From: Bacteroidales bacterium
GTDB lineage: Bacteria; Bacteroidota; Bacteroidia; Bacteroidales; Prolixibacteraceae
Direction: 5' to 3'
Assembly: GCA_012719495.1 (NCBI GenBank)
Contig: JAAYAG010000041.1
Location: 42,205 to 106,204 of the forward strand
Length of the DNA stretch: 64,000 bases
Shown: positions 45,043 to 53,664 of the stretch, one piece after another
Numbering within the stretch: the stretch's first letter is position 1
How the letters are laid out: every line of letters begins with the position of its first letter
Notes under the pieces: model-generated
Told to the model about the DNA's origin: nothing
Database searches by the model: none
Seen by the model: the letters and a program-made list of their open reading frames with translations, nothing else
Translations under genes and position numbers: made by a program

Positions 45043-45316
45043 AAAAGTAGAATGAAAGACCGGCGAGCCTGTTGTTGTCGATAAATCTCCTGACGTTAAC
45101 ACAGGTTTTCATTTGCAAAAGTTACAAATTGTGGATATTTAGTACAACCCCTGTCGGGGCTGTGTATAGCGTTGTATAACTTCCACGGGCTAACGCCCGC
45201 GGTTATTGAGATATAACCGCTTCGCGGTAGTAGGAAAATCTATTTCGTTGGCATATAGTCAAAGTCAGGACAAAAAGTAGAATGAAAGACCGATGGGCCG
45301 GTTGTTGCCCGTAAAT
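45043..45316. repeat. Hairpin cluster enclosed by imperfect direct repeats
   Basis: A ~40-base sequence beginning AAAAAGTAGAATGAAAGACC occurs at 45043-45085 and again at 45272-45316, about 229 bases apart, differing at a few positions. Between them are small hairpins: CCCC-TGTC-GGGG (45148-45159), GGGC-TAAC-GCCC (45187-45198), GGTTAT/ATAACC (45201-45218) and CCGC-TTCG-CGG. The arrangement resembles an intergenic repeat element flanked by a duplicated end. It lies upstream of the DUF6377 gene and downstream of the nitrilase-family gene. Confidence 0.55.
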
Positions 45317-45317
45317 A

Positions 45318-46100
45318 TTACAAAATTTCAAAGTGATCGCGATCTTTCAAGGTATTAAACTTTTCACGTAAATGTTGAAGAAAATGATAATCGAGTGTCA
45401 CCGTTTCTATGCATTCCTGATGGTGAGCTTTAAATATTTTTATTCCCTTTGGATTAACAACCAGCGAGTTGCCAAGATATTCAATTTTTTCACCATCGAT
45501 ACCCACCCTGTTTACGCCAGCCACATAACACTGGTTTTCAATGGCACGGGCTTTAAGCAGCGTTTTCCACACCTCGTTGCGGGCAGCAGGCCAGTTAGCC
45601 ACATTGATCAGCAAATCGTAGTCGTGTACATTGCGGCACCACACCGGAAACCGAAGATCGTAGCACACAATAGGGAAAATACGCCACCCTTTATAGTCGA
45701 TAATCAACTGCTCCGAGCCAGGAGAGAAAATACGGTCTTCGCCACCCAGCGAAAAGATATGCCGTTTGTCGTAAAACATCACCTTACCTTCCGGCTCGAC
45801 CCAATAAAACCTGTTAAAATATTTATCACCATGGCTGACAAAAACACTACCACAAATTGCAGATTTACAATCTGTAGCCATTTTTATCATCCAAGAAAGT
45901 ACCTTTTCGCCCGATGATTCAGCCAACTGGGCAGCTTGGGTAGAAAAACCAGTAGCAAACGATTCGGGAAGGATTATCACATCAGTCTGATGGTTATATC
46001 CCTGCAACATGGTCTCAATCCTAGAAAGGTTTTCATCGATTTTCTCCCACGAGATATCGTATTGAACTAGCGTTAAGCGAAGAAAATCAGCAATTTTCAT
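45318..46100 (-). CDS. Nitrilase-superfamily amidohydrolase (omega-amidase-like)
   Basis: This 260-residue carbon-nitrogen hydrolase has the catalytic triad Glu46 (IILPESFATGF), Lys112 (MFYDKRHIFSLGGE) and Cys146 (IFPIVCYDLRFPVW). The overall pattern and length match the omega-amidase (Nit2/YafV) branch, which hydrolyses alpha-ketoglutaramate and related omega-amides in the cytoplasm. It is the last gene of a tight minus-strand operon (Nudix, aminopeptidase P, B3/B4, this), starting four bases after the B3/B4 gene. The exact substrate is inference. Confidence 0.88.
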   Translation of the reverse strand: MKIADFLRLTLVQYDISWEKIDENLSRIETMLQGYNHQTDVIILPESFATGFSTQAAQLAESSGEKVLSWMIKMATDCKSAICGSVFVSHGDKYFNRFYWVEPEGKVMFYDKRHIFSLGGEDRIFSPGSEQLIIDYKGWRIFPIVCYDLRFPVWCRNVHDYDLLINVANWPAARNEVWKTLLKARAIENQCYVAGVNRVGIDGEKIEYLGNSLVVNPKGIKIFKAHHQECIETVTLDYHFLQHLREKFNTLKDRDHFEIL

Positions 46101-46104
46101 TATT

Positions 46105-46767
46105 TTATGTTTTTATTATCCAATGTTCGGCATCGTTAGCCCCTGCATATTTTAACAACAATTCACGGGCATGGTTTATTGCGGGTTCAATTTGTTGTGT
46201 GTTCCCAAAACCAAAAATGACCATAAAGAAACGCCGGGTTGCAGCATTTACAGCCGTTCGTACTGAATCGCTAGTGGAACTACCAAAAGGTCCGGCAAGG
46301 TCGCGCAAAACCGGCAGCGATTCAATATTGAGCAAGCCACGACCAATTCCGAAATATTCATCGGTAGGTTTGCCAACATCCATGCAAACCGGGAACTGAA
46401 CCAGCCCTTCATCGTAACCGCCAATAGAAAAACCAGTCTCGAGCGATACAAGATTCACAATATCAACCACATTGTTCACCCGGTATAATCCATCGCCCTT
46501 CACCACCCTGCGCATAAGCGCTTCAGCCGAAAGCCTATACCGGGCGGGGTCTTTGCCAAAGGTTTTATACACGCGCCGCGAGGCAGCAATGGCAGGGTTT
46601 TTCGCTATATCTTCAATGCAGATTTCAGATGCCATCTTACGGCAAACCGTATCGATCTGGCTCCAAAGCAAATCATTTTCAGCCACCAAAACACTGCACG
46701 AAAGGCATCCCAGCCACACATCGATTCCCGCTTGGCGATATGCTTCAGAAAAGGCAATCTCAATCAT
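46105..46767 (-). CDS. B3/B4 tRNA-binding-domain protein
   Basis: This 220-residue protein is built of the B3/B4 domain found in the beta subunit of phenylalanyl-tRNA synthetase, here free-standing. Recognisable stretches are FGKDPARYRLSAEALMRRVV, LYRVNNVVDIVNLVSLETGF and AGPFGSSTSDSVRTAVNAAT. Stand-alone B3/B4 proteins are often annotated as possible tRNA-editing factors, but function is unproven. I start it at ATG 46767, eight bases inside the aminopeptidase P gene, with a TTG two codons upstream as an alternative. It is the third gene of the four-gene operon. Confidence 0.88.
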   Translation of the reverse strand: MIEIAFSEAYRQAGIDVWLGCLSCSVLVAENDLLWSQIDTVCRKMASEICIEDIAKNPAIAASRRVYKTFGKDPARYRLSAEALMRRVVKGDGLYRVNNVVDIVNLVSLETGFSIGGYDEGLVQFPVCMDVGKPTDEYFGIGRGLLNIESLPVLRDLAGPFGSSTSDSVRTAVNAATRRFFMVIFGFGNTQQIEPAINHARELLLKYAGANDAEHWIIKT

Positions 46768-48553
46768 AATCAACAGGTTTGGTCAAACGGTCGAGCAAAC
46801 GCAGCTGCTTAAAATTGGCCAGTGGCTCAAGTGTCTCGAATACCACTTTATTATATTCATTAATCCATTCTTTTTCAGCCTTATCAAGTAAGGTTAAGTC
46901 GATGAGCGTAGTATCAATCGGATACATGGTAATCGTTTCGAAACGGAGAAAAGAGCCAAACTGAGAGTGGGTATCCTCAACACAAACCATAAGATTTTCG
47001 GTTCGCACGCCCCACTGACCTTCGCGATAAAGCCCGGGCTCGTTTGAAAGCACCATTCCGGGAAGAAGTGGCTGATTAGTAAGGTCGAAACGTATCGACT
47101 GCGGCCCTTCGTGCACATTAAGGTAAGCCCCCACACCATGCGAGGTACCATGCCCATAGTTGCAATAATTCATCCACAAAGCCCTATGAGCCAACACCGT
47201 GAGGTGACAACCCAACGTTCCCCTTGGAAAACGGATATCAGACAGGGCAATTAAGCCTTTCAACGCCAAAGTAAAGTCGACCTGCATCTGTTCTGAAACC
47301 GGGCCCAGGGCAATGGTACGGGTAATGTCGGTAGTACCAAACTCATAATGCCCGCCCGAGTCGATCAGTAACATTCCTTCGGGAGCGAGAGTATAGGCCG
47401 ATTGAGGGGTGATGTGAAGGTGAACCACCGCGCCGTGATCGTTGTAACCCACAACAGGATAAAAACTTTCCCCTTTATAGCCTATCATTTTTGAACGGAA
47501 TTCGGCAAGTTTGAGCCGGATATCCCACTCAGTAACAGGTTCGTTTCTAATCGCTTTTTCGAGCCACAACTGAAAATTGAGCAGAGCCAGGCCATCTAAG
47601 ATCGCAGCCTGCTTCATCCCTTCAATTTCCACCTCGTTCTTCACCGACTTAAGCAACTGTGGAATAGAAATATCATTGATAATTTTATTGTTTTCACGAA
47701 TGCATTGCCAAGTAGAAAAATTGGTCCGGGAAGGGTCAATAAGAATCGTGCTCCCGTTAAGCCCCAAAAGATAAGAAGTGAAAAAATTATACGGAAGCAC
47801 CGAAATCCCCTGCTTTTTAAGTTCATATAAATCAGCCTGTTCAAATTTTTGCTTATCAATAAAAAGGGTTACTTTCCCGCTGGATTCAATGGCCGCAAAA
47901 GCCATTACTACCGGATTAAATGGCACATCGGTGCCACGGATATTGAAAGTCCAGCAAATATCATCGAGAGCGGTAAGTAACGAAATACCTGCCCCCTTTT
48001 TCAGCATTTCTTCAGCAATGGCAGTAATTTTCTCCCTGCACGACGCACCGGCCCGTTCAACCGGGTGAATAAAAGCCTTCCCCGAAGGAAAAGACGGCCG
48101 GTCGTCCCAAATAGGATCAAGCAAATCGTATCGCGACTCAATTTTCAGAGCCTTTGGTTCGAACGCTTTCTGCAGTAACATACATTCGGCCAACGAGAAA
48201 CAGTCGCCATCGAACGCAACGGTTTGCCCGGGTTCGAGTTGCATAGCAATCCAATCGCCAACAAAAACAGAATCAGGCACGCGGGCTTTCATCAGTTGAA
48301 TTGTTGTGCCCTCGAGCTCGTCAGCGGCCTGGATGAAATACCGTGAATCTGTCCATAAAGCGGCTTCCGTTTGGGTAACTGCCAACCAACCGTACGAGCC
48401 GGTAAAACCCGAAATAAAAGCGCGGCTTTCCCAACGAGTCGGCACATATTCGCTCAAATGCGGATCACTACCATTTATAATACAAGCACTTATCCCCGCT
48501 TCGTTCATTTCGCGGCGAAGAGCTTCCAATCTAGCGGAAATTTGAAGGTTCAT
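46760..48553 (-). CDS. M24 family Xaa-Pro aminopeptidase (aminopeptidase P)
   Basis: This 597-residue enzyme is of the large aminopeptidase P type, releasing an N-terminal residue that precedes proline. Two creatinase N-terminal-like domains (about 5-155 and 165-310) precede the M24 pita-bread catalytic domain (about 315-530). The dinuclear metal ligands lie in LLIDSGGHYEFGTTDITRT, GHGTSHGVGAYL, LSNEPGLYREG and RTENLMVCVED. A C-terminal extension typical of eukaryotic-like APPs follows. It overlaps the Nudix gene by 23 bases and the B3/B4 gene by 8, so translation is coupled. Confidence 0.94.
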   Translation of the reverse strand: MNLQISARLEALRREMNEAGISACIINGSDPHLSEYVPTRWESRAFISGFTGSYGWLAVTQTEAALWTDSRYFIQAADELEGTTIQLMKARVPDSVFVGDWIAMQLEPGQTVAFDGDCFSLAECMLLQKAFEPKALKIESRYDLLDPIWDDRPSFPSGKAFIHPVERAGASCREKITAIAEEMLKKGAGISLLTALDDICWTFNIRGTDVPFNPVVMAFAAIESSGKVTLFIDKQKFEQADLYELKKQGISVLPYNFFTSYLLGLNGSTILIDPSRTNFSTWQCIRENNKIINDISIPQLLKSVKNEVEIEGMKQAAILDGLALLNFQLWLEKAIRNEPVTEWDIRLKLAEFRSKMIGYKGESFYPVVGYNDHGAVVHLHITPQSAYTLAPEGMLLIDSGGHYEFGTTDITRTIALGPVSEQMQVDFTLALKGLIALSDIRFPRGTLGCHLTVLAHRALWMNYCNYGHGTSHGVGAYLNVHEGPQSIRFDLTNQPLLPGMVLSNEPGLYREGQWGVRTENLMVCVEDTHSQFGSFLRFETITMYPIDTTLIDLTLLDKAEKEWINEYNKVVFETLEPLANFKQLRLLDRLTKPVDYD

Positions 48554-49133
48554 CGATCAATTTTTTAATTACCTGCTGAACAGAAACAAAGGGAACGGCT
48601 TTCAGATCGATATCCTGAGGCCTCGCAAAAGCAACATCCATAACATCATCCTGATGCTTCAGAGTAGAAAAGTCATCTACATAACACCGAAATGCACAAT
48701 CGACGGTAAAGACTGTAGTGCCCGAAAACAGGTAACGATTTGGGAAAGAGCCCATATATAAAATTGAAACAGGTACCAGGTCGAGTTCTTCTTTTATTTC
48801 GCGCAACAAGGCCTGTTCCACACTTTCTCCGGGATCGACAAAACCACCCGGTAAATCGATCATACCCCGCCCGGGTTCAACGCCTCGCTTCACAGTAAGC
48901 AACTCTCCCTTATCGTTAAATATCACCGCTGTAACCGCTGCGGCAGCATTCAGGAAAAAGTAAAATCCGCAGGCCGGGCATTTGAAAGAATAATCGTGAA
49001 GGTTGAATGTTCCCTCGGCAGCACATCGCGGGCAATACCGGAAATGATGAACAGGATTTGCTTGTCCGTCGTGGCAAGGCACTGCTCCGTCGGTTATATT
49101 TTGCGTCTCTCCGACGCCAGAAATTTCATTCAT
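48531..49133 (-). CDS. Nudix hydrolase with N-terminal zinc ribbon
   Basis: This 200-residue protein has a four-cysteine zinc ribbon (FRYCPRCAAEG then FKCPACGFYFF, about 32-62) and a Nudix domain. The Nudix box GGFVDPGESVEQALLREIKE continues EELDL with the consensus G-x5-E-x7-REUxEExGU pattern. Such NADH-pyrophosphatase-like proteins hydrolyse nucleoside diphosphate derivatives. It is the first gene of the operon and shares 23 bases with the aminopeptidase P start. The exact substrate is unknown. Confidence 0.92.
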   Translation of the reverse strand: MNEISGVGETQNITDGAVPCHDGQANPVHHFRYCPRCAAEGTFNLHDYSFKCPACGFYFFLNAAAAVTAVIFNDKGELLTVKRGVEPGRGMIDLPGGFVDPGESVEQALLREIKEELDLVPVSILYMGSFPNRYLFSGTTVFTVDCAFRCYVDDFSTLKHQDDVMDVAFARPQDIDLKAVPFVSVQQVIKKLIDEPSNFR

Positions 49134-49219
49134 TTTTGTTATTTAATAACCTGCTTATCATCCATTTACAACCAATCATCAGCTATATTGACTGATGCAA
49201 AATTCCTAGGCAACCATGT

Positions 49220-49753
49220 CTATTTCGTTTTTTGGCCCACAAAATAGTCATCTTTTTCAGCAAAAAGAATGTTAAACGTGGTTAATGAACCATACGCACG
49301 GGTAATGTATTGCTGAATTTCAACTTTCTCTTCGTCGGTAAGGTTTGGATGGCTGTTGATATTCTGCTCGAGCACCCTGAGGCGATCGCGTACCATCACG
49401 ATTTTGTGAAAAAACGTTTCCACGGGCACCTCTTTGGACTGTAAATCGGGGTTTGCGGGTTTCATAATCAGTGAGCCCCCTTTCCATTTATCTCCGATTT
49501 TCACGATTTGTGTAATGGCTTGGTATTTATCGAGGACAAAAGAAATAGCTTCTTCGACCTCGGCCAAGGTAAGACCGGTACGGGGTTTGTTCTCTGGTTC
49601 TGCAATAACCCTAAGATCGGGATTGTATTTTGTCAATTCAATTTTTCCGCCTCTCTCGAAAAATATCTCATATACAGTAAGATGAGATTTACTGACAATT
49701 CCTTCGCCATACCGGGGATGATCTACACGTGTTCCAACTGCTAATTCTTCCAT
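49220..49753 (-). CDS. Conserved hypothetical protein, CarD-like N-terminus
   Basis: This 177-residue protein opens with a barrel-like stretch (VGTRVDHPRYGEGIVSKSHL) resembling the start of CarD/Mfd RNA-polymerase-interacting domains or DUF3553 modules. A helical C-terminal half follows (VEEAISFVLDKYQAITQIVK, MVRDRLRVLEQNINSHPNLT). I start it at ATG 49753; the longer frame to 49858 adds a stretch with no family look. It is upstream of the Nudix operon but separated by about 85 bases. Function unknown. Confidence 0.75.
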   Translation of the reverse strand: MEELAVGTRVDHPRYGEGIVSKSHLTVYEIFFERGGKIELTKYNPDLRVIAEPENKPRTGLTLAEVEEAISFVLDKYQAITQIVKIGDKWKGGSLIMKPANPDLQSKEVPVETFFHKIVMVRDRLRVLEQNINSHPNLTDEEKVEIQQYITRAYGSLTTFNILFAEKDDYFVGQKTK

Positions 49754-49920
49754 AGGTGTATTTTTTTCAAAGTTACAGGTTGACCAAATTATGTATAAAA
49801 TTTTGGTTTTAAAAGAAAATTGAAACAAGGAAAGAAAAGATGGCACATAGCACACCACATCTGGAACAGGCAGAGATAAATACCTTTTCGCATAAAAAAT
49901 TGGATAAAAGTATTTTGGAA

Positions 49921-50133
49921 CATTGTTGTCCGGTAAATTAAAAATAACAAACCATTTGCGATATGAGATCCCTCACTCTACTTTATTGCGTTCGGGATAA
50001 AAGGCTATTGCACTGATCAGGAGGGGGTTGGTTGCAGCGAAACCGCAACCAAGCCCCTCCTGTATAAAAAACCATGAATGCCCGTCATTTCGACCGAAAG
50101 GAGAAATCTCGTAAGTTTTACCGGACAACAGTG
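49921..50133. mobile_element. MITE-like element with 17-bp terminal inverted repeats
   Basis: The ends are CATTGTTGTCCGGTAAA (49921-49937) and TTTACCGGACAACAGTG (50117-50133), inverted repeats matching at 16 of 17 positions. Just outside lie ATTTTGGAA (49912-49920) and ATTATGGAA (50134-50142), an 8/9 direct repeat like a target-site duplication. Inside is an 18-bp GC-rich hairpin (50018-50035 with 50045-50062, one mismatch, 9-base loop). No coding frame of transposase type is present. This looks like a non-autonomous miniature transposable element inserted between two genes. Confidence 0.68.
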
Positions 50134-50155
50134 ATTATGGAACTTAATACCGTTG

Positions 50156-50935
50156 TTAAAACGTGTATTTATATATGTAATTTCCACGACAAAAATCAAA
50201 TCCCGGGTCGATTCCAAAGTAGTATGTCCTTTTTTCAATCAATTGGTTATCGATGTAATGGTTTTCTTCAATTATATTTTCTCCGTCCAGTATTTGAACT
50301 AACCGATTATGGGAATCGTACTTGTAAGTTTTCAAATACAGCAAACTTCCAGCATTTGTCTCCTTTTTTTCTTGAATCAACAAATTACCTGAATATGAGA
50401 AGGTTGTAATGTGATGTTTCTCACCCAATTTAGTGTAATCAATTCTCTTAACAACGTTGTCTCCCTTGTACTCATAAGTACTAAAGCCCCCCCAATATTC
50501 CCACTGTTTAACCAATCGATTATTTTGGTATTCAAGCGGAGCCTCGCTATTACTTTCACGACTTATTTGCCGGGTACTATCGTAATTTATGAATCTATAT
50601 AAAATATTGATTAATTGATTATTATCGTTATAAACATACGTTTTTTTTGTTGCATCCCAATCAGTCTCTAATATTTCACTAACCAAAAGATCTTCAGCAT
50701 TATATTCATAAGTTGTAATACTTTGCACTTCTCCTTGCTGAATCGACTTCTCAGTTATAAGCTTATTGCCATCGTACCCGTACTCTACAAATTTTAGGGT
50801 ATCTTGAATTGATGTCTGGCAAAAAACAGCCATACCCGTAGGATTATCCAGTTCAGCCGGGGCAAACCAATCATTTTCGTTGGAACAAGCCATACACAAG
50901 ATGAAGACAGGCAATAGAAGAATTAAATTTTTCAT
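50156..50935 (-). CDS. Hypothetical lipoprotein with YD-type repeats
   Basis: This 259-residue protein has a lipoprotein signal (MKNLILLLPVFILCMACSNE, Cys17). The body consists of repeated beta strands with Tyr-Asp/Tyr-Asn motifs (VEYGYDGNKLITE, YEYNAEDLLVSE, YVYNDNNQLINI, YKYDSHNRLVQILDGENIIE). These resemble degenerate YD/RHS-like repeats. It is probably an outer-membrane-anchored surface protein. The frame is open upstream to 51070 without a sensible signal, so ATG 50935 is the likely start. It ends close to the MITE-like element. Confidence 0.75.
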   Translation of the reverse strand: MKNLILLLPVFILCMACSNENDWFAPAELDNPTGMAVFCQTSIQDTLKFVEYGYDGNKLITEKSIQQGEVQSITTYEYNAEDLLVSEILETDWDATKKTYVYNDNNQLINILYRFINYDSTRQISRESNSEAPLEYQNNRLVKQWEYWGGFSTYEYKGDNVVKRIDYTKLGEKHHITTFSYSGNLLIQEKKETNAGSLLYLKTYKYDSHNRLVQILDGENIIEENHYIDNQLIEKRTYYFGIDPGFDFCRGNYIYKYTF

Positions 50936-51377
50936 CTGTATAAAACTTTTAATGTACTGAATATCATTCGGAACGAAAGGTCGTTCATTGAGTGAGATTT
51001 CGACCGGATGGAACTCACATGTGTTTTTTTCATCCGTGTTTGCGTTTTTCTGCAATAATGTTCGTTTCATGGTAAGATTTCTAATAATCTGTAACTTTCT
51101 TTTATTCGATTATCAAGGTCATTGTAAGCCGATAAATGAAAGGCTTTTAATGTGAAGATGAAATAGACCGCCTGAAGGTTGCGTTGTATTATGCAGAATT
51201 TATCAATCTTTCACACATACATTAGAAATGACAAATTTATTGAACGAACGTGATTTGTATGAATACCCTCGTTCAAATTTTCATTATCTTGGTATGGAAT
51301 AGACAAACAGATGATCCTAATACGACCAAAGAAAGTACTGGAAAATTGAAAACTTAAAAAAGACATTGGTTACACCC
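50936..51377. other. Divergent intergenic region
   Basis: No gene is seen in about 440 bases between the minus-strand lipoprotein and the plus-strand DUF1801 gene. An open frame continuous with the lipoprotein extends to 51070 but shows no signal peptide or domain. No hairpin or -7 box was convincing. Confidence 0.45.
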
Positions 51378-51743
51378 ATGAACAACAGCAATCAAAAATA
51401 CAAAGACATAGACGAATATCACGCAGCACAACCTTCAACCATGCGTGAAATGCTAGAAAATATGAGGCAAACCATAAAACAAGCAGCACCAAATGCGATT
51501 GAAACAATCAGCTATGGCATGCCTGCATTTCGACAGAACAAGGTGCTGGTTTACTATGCCCTCAACAAAAAGCACATTGGTTTTTATCCCACACCTAATC
51601 CAATTATTCATTTCAAAAAGGAACTGGAAGGATATGATACATCAAAAGGGGCAATTCAGTTTCCTATTGACAAACCTTTACCCCTCGACCTGATAAAAAA
51701 GATTGTAAAATTTCGCATTGCAGAAGATTTAGCAAGGCACTGA
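51378..51743 (+). CDS. DUF1801 (YdhG-like) protein
   Basis: This 121-residue cytoplasmic protein of the DUF1801/YdhG family has the signature segments YHAAQPSTMREMLENMRQTI, AAPNAIETISYGMPAFRQ and IGFYPTPNPIIHFKKELEGY. It closes with GAIQFPIDKPLPLDLIKKIV. Related proteins are described as frataxin-like iron chaperones in some firmicutes, but function here is unproven. ATG 51378 is used; an upstream TTG at 51366 adds four residues. It is a single-gene unit ahead of the ClC gene. Confidence 0.85.
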   Translation: MNNSNQKYKDIDEYHAAQPSTMREMLENMRQTIKQAAPNAIETISYGMPAFRQNKVLVYYALNKKHIGFYPTPNPIIHFKKELEGYDTSKGAIQFPIDKPLPLDLIKKIVKFRIAEDLARH

Positions 51744-51842
51744 TACCCGCTGAAAAAACGACTTATCCTATCCAATAAGAAAACAATCGTCAAGAATTAA
51801 CCTACCAATTCGAGAAACAGACGGTTTACCCATGTCTTTTTG

Positions 51843-51850
51843 TATTTTTG
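51843..51850 (+). promoter_or_regulatory. Possible -7 box just ahead of the ClC gene
   Basis: TATTTTTG matches TAnnTTTG but lies only four bases before the chosen ATG at 51855, so transcription from it would give an almost leaderless message. It may be coincidence in AT-rich DNA. Confidence 0.25.
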
Positions 51851-51854
51851 CAGA

Positions 51855-53630
51855 ATGATTGAAACAATACAAAACAGGATTCGAAAATTTACCGTCTGGC
51901 GTGCCAAAAATATTCCCGAGAAGAATTTCATTTTGATACTAAGTCTTCTGGTAGGAATAGTCAGCGGCCTGGCTGCCATAATATTGAAAACAGCCATCCA
52001 TTATTCTATTACCATGGTCGATTGGCTGATTCTTCATGTTGGAATTGCGTTCATCGTGTTCCCTTTTCTAGGGGTGTTGGCATGCTATCTCATTATCCGG
52101 TATGTCATTAAAGACAATATTAGTCATGGGGTTACCCGTGTTTTGTTTTCCATGTCGAAGCAAAATAGTGTGATAAAACCGCACAATATGTGGAGTTCAA
52201 TGATCACCAGTACCATAACCATTAGCTGCGGAGGTTCTGTTGGAGCCGAAGCACCTGTTGTGCTTACCGGGTCGGCCATTGGGTCAAACCTTGCCCGCTT
52301 TTTCAAACTAAATTACCGACAAATAACCCTTATGGTTGGCTGCGGTGCAGCAGGGGCAATTGCCGGAATTTTTAAAGCTCCGCTGGCAGGCATGCTATTC
52401 ACCCTCGAAGTATTGATGCTCGACCTTACAATGGCTTCATTGGTTCCGCTCATGATAGCCTCGGTTACAGCTACTACCCTAACCTACTTTCTTATGGGCG
52501 ACGGGGTTCTGCTCTCGTTCAATCTCGACCATGCCTTCAATGTTGAAAATATTGGTTTCTATATTGTCCTGGGTATTTTTTGCGGGTTGGTTTCGCTCTA
52601 TTTCACCCGGATGACACTATATATAGAAAAGATATTCAAGCGCTTTCAAAAACCAGTCACCAAGTTCCTTATCGGGGGCGGAGTGCTTTCGCTACTCATC
52701 CTGTTATTTCCATCGCTTTGGGGCGAAGGGTACAACTCAATCAACACCATTCTATATGGCGAAGGCAATGAACTGTTTAAATATTCCCTTTTCACCGATA
52801 TTCCCCACGAAAGTATAATTTTCTTATTGTTGCTCGTGATACTAATGATTGTAAAGGTAATTGCGATGGCCGCCACAAACGGAGCTGGCGGTGTGGGGGG
52901 AATTTTCGCCCCATCACTCATGATGGGAAGCATAGCCGGCTTCTTTGTGGTTAGTTCCTTAAATCAATTTTTCAGCCTTGGCCTGCCCGAAAGTAATTTT
53001 TCGCTGGCTGGTATGGCCGGAGTTATGGCAGGGGTTATGCACGCCCCAATGACCGCTATATTCCTTATTGCCGAAATAACAGGAGGTTACGACCTTATTG
53101 TACCACTCATTGTAACAGCAACCATCTCCTACCTGACTATTATGGTTTTCGAGCCCCATTCAATTTATACCAAACGGCTTGCAGAACGGGGCGAGTTGCT
53201 AACCCACCACAAAGACAAAAATGTGTTGATGATGCTCGACATCGACAAGCTGATTGAAACAGAATTCGTAGTTGTTAACGAAGATTATTCCCTTCGCCAT
53301 TTTGTAAAAATTGTTCCTCAATCGAAAAGAAATATCTTTCCTGTAGTCGATAGTGATGGAATTCTTACAGGAGTGGTGATTATGGAAAATATCCGGTCAA
53401 TTATTTTCAATACCGACATGTACGACTCTATCTATGTAAGTGATATTATGATAGCTCCACCAGCATTCATCGAGATACACGAAACAATGGAATCGGTAAT
53501 GAATAAATTCAACAAAACAAAAGCATGGAACCTTCCCGTGGTAGAAAATGGGAAATACCTCGGTTTCCTTTCGAAGTCGAAGATTTTCAATGAATACCGC
53601 GAAATGCTCATTGGCTTTTCAGAAGACTGA
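51855..53630 (+). CDS. ClC family chloride channel/antiporter with CBS domains
   Basis: This 591-residue membrane protein carries the ClC signature blocks: SCGGSVGAEAPVVLTGSAIG (with the gating-type Glu of GxEGP, here GAEAP), CGAAGAIAGIFKAPLAGMLF, GAGGVGGIFAPSLMMGSIAG and AGVMAGVMHAPMTAIFLIAE. About ten membrane helices fill residues 25-430. Two CBS domains at the C-terminus (VNEDYSLRHFVKIVPQSKRN onwards, and SDIMIAPPAFIEIHETMESV) could sense adenine nucleotides. It probably moves chloride in exchange for protons; channel versus exchanger cannot be decided from this. The S46 peptidase gene starts 34 bases later. Confidence 0.93.
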   Translation: MIETIQNRIRKFTVWRAKNIPEKNFILILSLLVGIVSGLAAIILKTAIHYSITMVDWLILHVGIAFIVFPFLGVLACYLIIRYVIKDNISHGVTRVLFSMSKQNSVIKPHNMWSSMITSTITISCGGSVGAEAPVVLTGSAIGSNLARFFKLNYRQITLMVGCGAAGAIAGIFKAPLAGMLFTLEVLMLDLTMASLVPLMIASVTATTLTYFLMGDGVLLSFNLDHAFNVENIGFYIVLGIFCGLVSLYFTRMTLYIEKIFKRFQKPVTKFLIGGGVLSLLILLFPSLWGEGYNSINTILYGEGNELFKYSLFTDIPHESIIFLLLLVILMIVKVIAMAATNGAGGVGGIFAPSLMMGSIAGFFVVSSLNQFFSLGLPESNFSLAGMAGVMAGVMHAPMTAIFLIAEITGGYDLIVPLIVTATISYLTIMVFEPHSIYTKRLAERGELLTHHKDKNVLMMLDIDKLIETEFVVVNEDYSLRHFVKIVPQSKRNIFPVVDSDGILTGVVIMENIRSIIFNTDMYDSIYVSDIMIAPPAFIEIHETMESVMNKFNKTKAWNLPVVENGKYLGFLSKSKIFNEYREMLIGFSED

Positions 53631-53664
53631 TCCATTTTTTAAGGAAATTAAATTGAAGAAACAG

